A program made the position numbers and the translations under genes. A DNA stretch of 64,000 nt, from the NCBI GenBank assembly GCA_018003035.1, contig JAGNEX010000001.1:31150-95149 (forward strand). Reading direction: 5' to 3'. Below the pieces are notes generated by a model, which did not search any database, was not told the origin of the DNA, and saw only the letters and a list, made by a program, of their open reading frames with translations. This document shows, one piece after another, positions 54,512 to 62,215 of this stretch (its first letter is position 1; every line of letters begins with the position of its first letter). This DNA comes from Acidimicrobiia bacterium (GTDB lineage: Bacteria; Actinomycetota; Acidimicrobiia; IMCC26256; JAGNEX01).

Positions 54512-54579
54512 GTCCCAGTTGGCGCAGTGGCTATCTTCAGATAGGTCCCAGTTGGCGCAGTGGCTATCGTCAGATAGGG
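54494..54579. repeat. 33-bp tandem repeat at the 3' end of marR
   Basis: Copies at 54494-54526 and 54527-54559 differ at one base; a third partial copy runs from 54560 to about 54579. Each unit begins gtggctatcgtcagatag, which is the marR end including its stop codon. The period (33 bp) is a multiple of 3. Read in the next frame it gives repeats of RSQLAQWLSSD, but I see no sign that this is translated. Confidence 0.85.
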
Positions 54580-54749
54580 GCCAGATAGACGGTGGCCATC
54601 GCCGGAGAGGCGAGGCGGATTCCTCTGGTGCGCTAGTGCCGCGGCTCAGAGGACCTGTCAACCTGTCGACGGTGACGGAGCGCCAGTTCCCGCTTTCGCC
54701 TTGCGTCGGCATCTGTGCTTGACGATCCTTACAGCGGTCGACAGCAGAG

Positions 54750-55667
54750 ATGTCTTCTGGTGAAAGGTGCCACAGCGTGGTGGAACTACCGAGTCCGGTC
54801 GGATTCGTCCTCAGCGGAGGCGGCAGTCACGGTGCGTATCAGGTGGGCATGCTGTCGTCGCTTCAGGAACGCGGCATTACCCCCGACTTAGTGACGGGCA
54901 CCTCGATTGGCTCGTGGAATGGCGCAGTCTTGGCAGAAGATCCGGATGCTGCCCCCGCTCGCTTGGCCGACATTTGGCTGTCGGTCGAACGTCAGGATCT
55001 CATCCCTGCTGGTTGGCTCAACCGCTATCGCGCCTACCAGGCCGATCGTTCGAGCATGTTTCCGGGCGATGGTGTGCGTCAGTTCCTCAGTCGCGTTCTG
55101 CGCGTTTCTACCTTCGAGAGTTTGAGTCTTCCCTTTGCCGCGGTCGCCACCTCTGTTGAACGGGGGCAGGCGGTGATTCTGCGGTCGGGTCCGCTCGAGC
55201 CCGCACTTCGGGCATCTGCGGCGGTCCCCGGCGTGTTCTCGGCCGTGCATCTCAATGGCGAGGATCTTTATGACGGTGGTTTGGTCGCCAACGTCCCGGT
55301 TCGTGCGGCACTTGAGCTCGGAGCGAAAAGCCTGGTGGTTCTGGACTGTGCTCGGCCTTCAGGCATCCTCGGCGCTCCGTCGAGCATCGTGGAAGCGGTT
55401 AACTTCAGCGTTAACGTCATCTTCCGACGTCAGACGTTGACCGACGTTCCCGCTGTCGCTCAAGAAGTCCCGGTCATCTACTTGCAGGGTCCGGGGCGTA
55501 AAGGGCGAGTTAGCGCTTGGGACCTTGATCATGTGGCCGATTCGATTGCTGATGCCCGCGCTTCCAGCGCCGAAACGCTTGATGCGCTCGAAATCGCGGG
55601 GCCGGGGCTTTACGGCGATGTGCTGGGCTCCAAGCTTGAAGGCTCAGAACCCAGCACATCTCAGTGA
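54750..55667 (+). CDS. Patatin-like phospholipase (RssA/NTE type)
   Basis: A 305-aa lipid acyl hydrolase. It has the oxyanion loop GFVLSGGGSHGAY (GGGSHG at residues 23-28), the nucleophile elbow GTSIG with Ser52, and the dyad Asp175 in LYDGGLVANVP. All catalytic elements are intact, and no transmembrane helix or signal peptide is evident, so it is probably cytoplasmic or membrane-associated. It is downstream of marR on the same strand, with 238 bp between them. Confidence 0.88.
   Translation: MSSGERCHSVVELPSPVGFVLSGGGSHGAYQVGMLSSLQERGITPDLVTGTSIGSWNGAVLAEDPDAAPARLADIWLSVERQDLIPAGWLNRYRAYQADRSSMFPGDGVRQFLSRVLRVSTFESLSLPFAAVATSVERGQAVILRSGPLEPALRASAAVPGVFSAVHLNGEDLYDGGLVANVPVRAALELGAKSLVVLDCARPSGILGAPSSIVEAVNFSVNVIFRRQTLTDVPAVAQEVPVIYLQGPGRKGRVSAWDLDHVADSIADARASSAETLDALEIAGPGLYGDVLGSKLEGSEPSTSQ
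55620..55657 (+). terminator. Hairpin gtgctggg/cccagcac overlapping the patatin 3' end
   Basis: Perfect 8-bp arms at 55620-55627 and 55650-55657 with an inner caagcttg dyad. It lies inside the last 50 bp of the patatin gene, before the convergent pstS end. No T-run. Confidence 0.45.
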
Positions 55668-55739
55668 GTCGATTGACCTGAGCGCCCTTGGTGCCACCCA
55701 AGCTGGATGGAACCAAAGGGACTTACTCTGGCGGCGTTG

Positions 55740-56789
55740 TTAACGTGCTGCCCAAGCTTCGCCGGTCGCGGCCCAGTCAGCTTCGGGAAGTGCGACGTAG
55801 CCGGCCTCTTGGATCGCGGCTGGTCCCGCGGCGGACATGTAGAAGTCGACAAATCCGGAGACTGCGGCGTCGTCGGCGGCCATCTTCTTGTTGACGTAGA
55901 TGTACAACGGCCGTGAAATCGGGTAGGTGCCATCGGCGATCGTCTCAAGGGTGGGCTCGACGCAACCGTCGCCACCGTCGATTGCCACGGCGGCCAGTTC
56001 ATCGGTGTTCTCTTCGAAGTAGGCGAAACCGACCCAGCCGAGACTCGACTTGCTTCCAGCAACGCCTTCGACGATGACGTTGTCGTTGGGGCTGGCCGAG
56101 TAGTCCAGGCGAGCTGCCTCTTCTTGTCCCCGCTCTTCGGCGAGGTCTTTGAAGACGATTTCTACGAAGGAGTCGTAGGTCCCTGACTCTTCACCCGGGC
56201 CGAAGATGTCTAGTGGTGCATCTTCGTACGGTGTGTTCGCAGCCTTGAGTTCGGCGCCGAGGTCGTCGGCGTCGGACCAGTTTGCGAAGCCGGTGCTTTC
56301 AGGTCCGATCAGGGCGTACAGGTCTTCGAAGCTGAGGCACTCAACGCCGGTGTTTTCCGGGGAGGTAACGACGGTGATGCCGTCGTACGCGATCTTCAGC
56401 TCGATGTAGTCGATCCCGGCGTCTTTGCAGGCCTGTGCTTCTTCGTCCTTGATGGGGCGGGAAGCGTCAGAGATGGCCGTCTGCCCTTCGCAGAACACTG
56501 CAAATCCATCACCGGTACCCGGGCCCGTAACCGAGATCTGAACATCCTTGTTGTCGTCTGAGTACTGCTGGGCAAGCAGTGCGGTGATCGGCTCGACGGT
56601 GCTCGATCCGGAGATCTGGACCTTGCCAGAGGCGCTGCCGCCCGGTTCTGCTGAGTCGTCGACCTTGTTTGTGCCTTCGGACCCGAGGTCGTTGTCAGCG
56701 TCGGTGTCGTCGCTGTTCCCGCATGCGACTGCAAGCAGTCCCACGATGACGAGCAGCGAAACGATGCGGATCCATCGCAGTTGTTTCAT
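55740..56789 (-). CDS. pstS: Phosphate ABC transporter substrate-binding lipoprotein PstS
   Basis: High-affinity phosphate-binding protein, 349 aa. The signal peptide ends in the lipobox LLAVAC, followed by an acidic spacer. The mature domain begins VQISGSSTVEPITALL (phosphate-binding Ser/Thr) and has GPGTGDGFAVFCEGQTAISDASRPIK, FGPGEESGTYDSFVEIV and YPISRPLYIYVNK. GAGAAGGA precedes the ATG at 56789. No pstC, pstA, pstB or phoU is in the window; the next gene downstream converges. Confidence 0.93.
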   Translation of the reverse strand: MKQLRWIRIVSLLVIVGLLAVACGNSDDTDADNDLGSEGTNKVDDSAEPGGSASGKVQISGSSTVEPITALLAQQYSDDNKDVQISVTGPGTGDGFAVFCEGQTAISDASRPIKDEEAQACKDAGIDYIELKIAYDGITVVTSPENTGVECLSFEDLYALIGPESTGFANWSDADDLGAELKAANTPYEDAPLDIFGPGEESGTYDSFVEIVFKDLAEERGQEEAARLDYSASPNDNVIVEGVAGSKSSLGWVGFAYFEENTDELAAVAIDGGDGCVEPTLETIADGTYPISRPLYIYVNKKMAADDAAVSGFVDFYMSAAGPAAIQEAGYVALPEADWAATGEAWAAR

Positions 56790-56813
56790 GTGTGCATCCT
56801 TCTCATCGGTGGC

Positions 56814-56831
56814 AACACCCGGCCGGGTGTT
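56814..56831. promoter_or_regulatory. 18-bp perfect palindrome in the pstS leader
   Basis: aacacccggccgggtgtt lies 25 bp upstream of the pstS start codon, next to its ribosome-binding site. It could be an operator or a hairpin that influences translation. Confidence 0.5.
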
Positions 56832-56910
56832 CCTGGTGGCGGCCTCCGCTGGAGAAGCGGTGGGCGCTGTTGGATGCAACCTACGAAGCTCGGATGGAAC
56901 AACCGCAGCG

Positions 56911-56943
56911 CGGACCGGAACGGAACGTAAACGGTTCGTGAAC
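56911..56943 (-). promoter_or_regulatory. PHO-box-like array of three 11-bp direct repeats
   Basis: On the minus strand three consecutive 11-bp units read GTTCACGAACC, GTTTACGTTCC and GTTCCGGTCCG. Streptomyces PhoP binds direct repeats of 11 bp with a GTTCACC-like core, so this fits a PHO box, 122 bp upstream of pstS. It also lies 215 bp upstream of the divergent acyltransferase gene and may control both. Confidence 0.6.
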
Positions 56944-57157
56944 TCAACCGTTGACGGGTCTGGATCGGCGACTCAGAACGACGAAACGCCCACGAGGATC
57001 GTTGCGACTGTGACCATCGGGGGACGCGATGGTCATTGTCATTAATGATGGATTAACCGGTGAATCACCTAAGCGTCACCGTCTCATACAATCGGGGCTT
57101 CATCGCGCCCACCACCTGCACCTCTGCGCATCCGTCAACCGGGGGGACCTGCACCTT

Positions 57158-58765
57158 ATGCAGACAGTTTCGCCTCAAATCGAGACTGGCCAGGGAACGG
57201 TACGCAAACTCCCCCGCGATCGATACGTCGATTTTTTGCGTGCGTATTCCATTGCCTTTGTGGTCTTCGGACACTGGCTCGCCACTGTCGTGGTGTGGGG
57301 CCCTGGCGTGCCCATTTCCGGTCACAATGTTCTTGAAGATGTTCCCGTCCTCAAGTACTGGACCTGGGTCAACCAGGTCATGCCGTTGTTCTTCTTCATC
57401 TCGGGCTTTTCCAACTTCATGACCTGGCGGGCCATGGAGCGCCGCGAAAAGGGTTACGGGGCGTTCGTCCGTGCTCGGGTCGAGCGAATGATTCGCCCAC
57501 TTGGCTTCTTCCTCGCCGCTTGGCTGGTGCTCGCCAACGGGCTCAACGCTTTTGGGTTCGGCGGGGAGACGCTAGAAAAGGTTTCTGAGTACGTCGCAAG
57601 TCCGTTGTGGTTCATGGTGGCGTTCATGCTGCTCGTCATCATCACCCCGGTCATGGTCACGGTGCACGAGCGTTTTGGGATCAAGGCGGTTTTGGTGATG
57701 TTGGCGGCCGTTGCTGGCGCCGATGTGTTGCGAATCGGCTTTGGGCTTGGCGCTTTCGCGATCGTCAACGTCGCCATCGTGTGGCTTTGCGTGCAGCAGG
57801 TTGGGTTCTTTTATGCCGACGGCACCTTGCTCCGCCTTCCTGCCAAGGCATATGTCGCGTTGGTCGTCGGTGCCCTCGGCCTCTTGGTGGCGCTTGTGAC
57901 GGTTGGGCCGTACCCCACCTCGATGGTGTCGGTCGAAGACTCGTCCTTGTCGAACATGATGCCGCCGTCATTTGCTCTCATGGTGATGGGGGCTTGCCAC
58001 CTGGGAATCGCCATGCTTGCCCGGCCACGCATTAGCAGGGTGCTCGAACGGCCCCGGGTGTGGATCGGCGTGGTGGCGATCAACCTGCGGATGATGACGA
58101 TCTTTTTGTGGCACCTCACAGCAGTGCCGATCGTGGTCGCCCTGATGATGGCCGTTGACTTTCCCCAGCCGTCGCCGGGAACCCTTGCTTGGTGGGGCGC
58201 CCGGGCGGCCTGGATGATCATGTTGGCGACGATCCTGTCTCCGCTGGTGTTGGCGTTTGGCCGTCTCGAAGTTCACCGGCCCAACACCGCTCAGATCGCT
58301 CGTCGAACTTCGCAGCAGGCACCGAGCAAAATGCTTGACGATGTCAGCCTCACCGTCGGAGCGCTGCTGGTCGCCTTGTCGGTCATGGCCTTTACGTACG
58401 TGGGTTTCGATGAAGCGTTGACCGTTCGTCCCGAGACGCCGGGTGGATTCTTGGCGAGCCCGCTCTTGGCGGCTGCGTACCTGGTCGTCGGGCTGTCGCT
58501 CATGAGAACTCCGAGCGTTCGGGGCGTGTTGTTGACGGGCGCTGGAGCCATTGTGTGGGCGGTGATCGCATCGTTCGGCAGCGGCCTCGGGCCGTTACAA
58601 GGTGGCGTCTCGGATCATGTTGTCGGGCTTATCTCTGGTGGGGTGTTGCTCGCTGTCGCTCTTCGTACTCACCTCCAGCGTCGCCGCGAAGCGGTGCCGG
58701 TGAGAGATCCTTCAGGAGAGCTCCAGCGCAGCGCCTTTCCTACCCGCCGCTCATCCGTCGCCTAA
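57158..58765 (+). CDS. Acyltransferase-3 family membrane protein
   Basis: A 535-aa integral membrane protein of the acyltransferase-3 family, which moves acyl groups to surface molecules. The opening RDRYVDFLRAYSIAFVVFGHW carries the family His; then MPLFFFISGFSNF and an RARVERMIRP loop. About ten helices form the core, and after residue 380 there are four or five extra helices and a basic C-terminus. ATG 57158 follows GGGGGGACC; the frame opens at 57029. Downstream is the MBOAT gene; the acceptor is unknown. Confidence 0.82.
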   Translation: MQTVSPQIETGQGTVRKLPRDRYVDFLRAYSIAFVVFGHWLATVVVWGPGVPISGHNVLEDVPVLKYWTWVNQVMPLFFFISGFSNFMTWRAMERREKGYGAFVRARVERMIRPLGFFLAAWLVLANGLNAFGFGGETLEKVSEYVASPLWFMVAFMLLVIITPVMVTVHERFGIKAVLVMLAAVAGADVLRIGFGLGAFAIVNVAIVWLCVQQVGFFYADGTLLRLPAKAYVALVVGALGLLVALVTVGPYPTSMVSVEDSSLSNMMPPSFALMVMGACHLGIAMLARPRISRVLERPRVWIGVVAINLRMMTIFLWHLTAVPIVVALMMAVDFPQPSPGTLAWWGARAAWMIMLATILSPLVLAFGRLEVHRPNTAQIARRTSQQAPSKMLDDVSLTVGALLVALSVMAFTYVGFDEALTVRPETPGGFLASPLLAAAYLVVGLSLMRTPSVRGVLLTGAGAIVWAVIASFGSGLGPLQGGVSDHVVGLISGGVLLAVALRTHLQRRREAVPVRDPSGELQRSAFPTRRSSVA

Positions 58766-58793
58766 AGGCGACCAAACCCCAAGATGCTCCATC

Positions 58794-58835
58794 CCGCTGC
58801 GCGACGATCCCAGAGATAGAAATGCTGCGCAGCGG
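58794..58835 (+). terminator. Inverted repeat ccgctgcgc/gcgcagcgg after the acyltransferase gene
   Basis: Perfect 9-bp arms at 58794-58802 and 58827-58835, 29 bp after the stop codon. A second small hairpin (gggcgt-cac-acgccc) is at 58931-58945. They may end the acyltransferase transcript before the MBOAT gene. Confidence 0.45.
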
Positions 58836-58975
58836 TCCCGGGAGGCGCGGGACACACATTGTCATTCCCAGGGGACCTGATCGTTTCACGCGGTCGCGGC
58901 GCTTCGCTCACGGTCAACGATGGCCGCGGCGGGCGTCACACGCCCCTCGGGCCTACTAGGTAATAGCGAGGCTTC

Positions 58976-60382
58976 GTGCAGTTCAACTCGATGCAGTACG
59001 CGATTTTTCTACCGCTGGTCGTACTGCTGTATTGGCGACTTCCGTACCGCTACCGCAACGTCCTGATCCTGATTGCCTCGTACTACTTCTACGGGTCATG
59101 GGACGTTCGCTTTCTTGCCCTGCTGGGCTTTTCGACGGTGTGCGATTTCTTCACGGCGAGGAAGGTGTACGCGGCGACAGTTGAGAAGACGAAAAAACGC
59201 TGGTTTGCCGTCACACTGATCGTCAACCTGGGCATCCTCGGCTTCTTTAAGTACTTCAACTTCTTCGTCGATTCGGCCGTCGAACTCATCGAGGGCTTGG
59301 GCTTTCAGGCGAATGCTCCTTCCCTCAGGGTCTTGCTGCCCGTCGGAATCAGCTTCTACACCTTCCAGACGATTTCGTACACCTTTGATGTGTACCGCGG
59401 ACGGATCAAGCCGACGAACAACCTGCTCAATTTTGCGACCTTCGTTGCGTTTTTCCCCCAGTTGGTCGCGGGTCCTATCGAGCGAGCTGGCGACCTGCTG
59501 CCACAACTGGAAAAGGAGCAGCCGCCCCCAACGCCAGACCGGATCGTTTCTGCGCTCGCCTTGATCCTCCAGGGTCTGTTCAAAAAGGTTGTCATTGCCG
59601 ACGTCGCCGCCCGAGTCGTCAACCCGGTCTTCGGCGATGTGCACACTGCGTCCAGCATCAACCTGCTGGCTGCCATGTTCTGTTTCGCCATTCAGCTGTA
59701 CGGCGACTTCAGCGGTTATACCGACATTGCACGTGGATCGGCGCGTCTGTTGAACATCGACCTGATGGTCAACTTCCGGCAACCGATGCTGTCGAAGAAC
59801 CCGTCAGAATTCTGGACGAGATGGCATATCTCGCTGTCGAACTGGCTGCTTGACTACCTCTACATTCCGCTCGGTGGTAACCGTGGCGGAGCGTTGAAAA
59901 CGTTCCGAAATCTGTTTCTGACGATGACGATCGGTGGTTTGTGGCACGGCGCCAGTTGGAACTTCGTCCTCTGGGGGGCCAGCCACGGAATACTCCTGGT
60001 CATTCACCTGATCTGGGTACAACTACGGGGTCCGGCGACCTATAACCGGTTTACCGGATTCTTCGCTGCGGCGAGAAACTTCACGTTGGTCACCCTCGTC
60101 ACCGTGTTCTTCCGAGCGCAGAGCTTTAGTGATGCCATGACTGTCTTCAAGCGCATCTTTACGCTCGCCGGGCCGATCGAGTATGCGCTTCCGGTCGGTG
60201 CTGCCATCTTCTTTGTCACCTTGACCGTTGCGGTTGACCAGTTCGACATTCACCACGGCAATGTCAGCCAGATGATTGCTCGCAGACCATTGGTGATGGG
60301 TCTCCTCATCGGCGTGGTCATGCTGGCCATCTTCATGTACGCGGGTGCCACACCCGAGCCGTTCGTTTACTTCCAGTTCTAG
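58976..60382 (+). CDS. MBOAT family O-acyltransferase, AlgI-like
   Basis: Membrane-bound O-acyltransferase of the AlgI/DltB type, 468 aa. Marks: NSMQYAIFLPLVVLLYW, LILIASYYFYGSWD, LLPVGISFYTFQTISYTFDVYRG, FPQLVAGPIERA, YGDFSGYTDIARGSARLL, FNRQ-like NFRQPMLSKNPSEFWTRWHISLSNWLLDYLYIPLGGNRGG and the catalytic His in GGLWHGASWNFVLWG. Such enzymes pass acyl groups to a partner SGNH protein for glycan acylation; a candidate partner is the convergent gene at 60969. GTG start at 58976. Confidence 0.93.
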   Translation: MQFNSMQYAIFLPLVVLLYWRLPYRYRNVLILIASYYFYGSWDVRFLALLGFSTVCDFFTARKVYAATVEKTKKRWFAVTLIVNLGILGFFKYFNFFVDSAVELIEGLGFQANAPSLRVLLPVGISFYTFQTISYTFDVYRGRIKPTNNLLNFATFVAFFPQLVAGPIERAGDLLPQLEKEQPPPTPDRIVSALALILQGLFKKVVIADVAARVVNPVFGDVHTASSINLLAAMFCFAIQLYGDFSGYTDIARGSARLLNIDLMVNFRQPMLSKNPSEFWTRWHISLSNWLLDYLYIPLGGNRGGALKTFRNLFLTMTIGGLWHGASWNFVLWGASHGILLVIHLIWVQLRGPATYNRFTGFFAAARNFTLVTLVTVFFRAQSFSDAMTVFKRIFTLAGPIEYALPVGAAIFFVTLTVAVDQFDIHHGNVSQMIARRPLVMGLLIGVVMLAIFMYAGATPEPFVYFQF

Positions 60383-60968
60383 ATGCAACGGGGGAGTCGC
60401 CGGCGAGTGCAGGCAACTCCCCCCGTTGCGACTTCTGGCTTCCACCGAGGGGAGCTCTGCCCGACGAAGAAGAGGCTGGTCGATCTGTGCGCGTCCTCGC
60501 TCCGGCCGGTGGTCTGACGGGCTCCGCGATTTGGTTCGGCGGCGACACCTTGGTCGTATCCGCTACTTGGGCTCCGGGAGCAGGTGGTCGGTCGTTCCGT
60601 CCGATCCCAGCACTCGCAGGCTGGAAGTTCCCCGTTGACGGCCAGGTGTAGGTTGGCGCAGCTCTGGAGTCGCGTTCTGGGCAGCGCTGGAGCAGGGCGG
60701 TTGCCAGCGACGTGAAGGTCGCGAGCATGCCAAACAGCGAGCGGAGCCTGGCCCGGGCGAAAGGCGCTTCGAGGTCGCAAACCGGTTCGACGTGGCACGC
60801 GAGGGACGCTCGCTGAAGCCGAGACAACTAATCGGCGGCCCCAGGAAGGTTCGCAGCGAAACTGCTGAACCGTCATTGCCCTGCTAATTGCACTCTGCGG
60901 CCAGAAACATCGATTCCGAGCGTCGACAATCCGGTGCAGTGGAGGGAGGTCCGCAGTTTGCGGTTTGC
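60383..60968. other. 586-bp gap between convergent MBOAT and SGNH genes
   Basis: Beyond the terminator hairpin I see no supported gene. A short frame at 60487-60651 (GTG start, 54 codons) has a protein-like composition (segments such as GLTGSAIWFGGDTLVVSATW) but no partner evidence; it may be a gene remnant. Confidence 0.5.
60385..60429 (+). terminator. Strong GC-rich hairpin after the MBOAT gene
   Basis: Arms gcaacgggggagt and actccccccgttgc pair over about 13 bp with one bulged C, beginning 2 bp after the stop codon. No T-run follows. Confidence 0.6.
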
Positions 60969-62012
60969 CTAGACGCCGTTCTTGTTGAAATAGGCAGCGA
61001 TGTCCTGCGTCAACTGGTCCGCACCGGGTTGGGCGAGGTGGTTCAGGTCGTGAAACAACTCGGGATCTGAGTAGTCAGACGGCAAGTCGATCCACGTGAC
61101 GTCGTGATCAGTTGCAAACTGACGAAAAACGTCCATCGCCTCTTCGTAGTCGGTGACACCTCGGGGATGGAGGTCGATGTAGCCCTGTTGCACCGGCATC
61201 TCAACAAAAAACACGTCGATGTCTTGCTCTTCGAGCGCGTCAACCTGCCGCGCGAGTGCCGCAAGGCCAGCGGCCGATTGCTTGTTGTCGATGTTCCATG
61301 CTTTGAATGCCGTCTGCGCCAGCCAATCGTTGTTGTTCTGAGTGAGGTTCTCGACGATGAGGTTCTTCGCTCCGTTTTGGCCGTAGCGCCGATTGCGGGC
61401 AAATTCGGTATCTGCAGACACGGTGTCTTCCCCGCGAAGCCCCTTGGCGACCATCGCATAGTTGGAGGGGTTTTGGAGCACGGGGCGGAAGTACACCAGG
61501 TCGGAGCGTTCTGCGGCCCACCGTTCCAACTCGGGCAGCAATCCCTGACGCATCTGCCAGGACTTGTTGTAGTTAGGAAACGAGTTGCTGTCGGGGACGG
61601 CGCCGTTCAGTCCCAGACTGGTTACGTCGTACACGACAGCCTTTGGCTTCAGCCTCGGTACGACCTCTTCCAGAACCCACCGTTCGGTGACGAACGGGTT
61701 AGCGGCCGGGAACGCAGAGTTGTACGAGCTAATACCGGTGAGTTCCGTGAACTCGTTGGGGTCAGCGCCGTTGTTCATCATGGACGAACCGGCGAACACG
61801 ACTTCTCGCGTCTCGCCCGCGTCTTGGATCTCTTCCATCTGTTCGTACTTGACGGCTACTGCCGGGTCATGGAAGTGCTCGGGCTGTGGCAGACGGTCCG
61901 CGACCAGCCTCACTGCGCCCTCCGCGAGGAGGAACAAAATGAGCACCGATACAAAGATCGTCAGAAACTTGTGCTTTCGGGCGAAGCCTGTCGCCTGAGA
62001 TGTCGCTGTCAA
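60969..62012 (-). CDS. Membrane-anchored SGNH-fold protein (DltD/AlgJ-like)
   Basis: A 347-aa protein with one N-terminal transmembrane anchor (residues 15-37) and an extracytoplasmic SGNH hydrolase-like domain. Block I is VVFAGSSMMNNG (nucleophile Ser) and the final block FHDLNHLAQPGA supplies the Asp/His. Such proteins work with MBOAT acyltransferases, and one lies in convergent orientation 586 bp away. TTG 62012 has GGGGGAG 8 bp upstream; GTG 62042 is the other possible start. Confidence 0.75.
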   Translation of the reverse strand: MTATSQATGFARKHKFLTIFVSVLILFLLAEGAVRLVADRLPQPEHFHDPAVAVKYEQMEEIQDAGETREVVFAGSSMMNNGADPNEFTELTGISSYNSAFPAANPFVTERWVLEEVVPRLKPKAVVYDVTSLGLNGAVPDSNSFPNYNKSWQMRQGLLPELERWAAERSDLVYFRPVLQNPSNYAMVAKGLRGEDTVSADTEFARNRRYGQNGAKNLIVENLTQNNNDWLAQTAFKAWNIDNKQSAAGLAALARQVDALEEQDIDVFFVEMPVQQGYIDLHPRGVTDYEEAMDVFRQFATDHDVTWIDLPSDYSDPELFHDLNHLAQPGADQLTQDIAAYFNKNGV

Positions 62013-62215
62013 AACCGGCTCCCCCGTGCATCTAGCAACCACACATCGTAGGCCCCAAGCATCCGTTTTTGTAACCGCGCGACGAGTCGTTAGCGTTGAA
62101 GTAAGGCGGACGACCTGCTGCCGGACCCTTAAGGGTCACTCTCTATAATCGGCCCGCTCCCCGCCTGATCCCGCGGCCGGCGGGGATGCGCGCCCATCCT
62201 GCGGAAGTTGGCTGC

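Noticed and set aside
60487-60651. 54-codon frame with protein-like composition
   Set aside because: Too short and no ribosome-binding site or homologue that I recognise; kept only as a possible remnant.
60333-60876. Minus-strand frames of about 165 codons between the MBOAT and SGNH genes
   Set aside because: Arg/Ser/Pro-rich, overlap the MBOAT end and a terminator hairpin, no domain.
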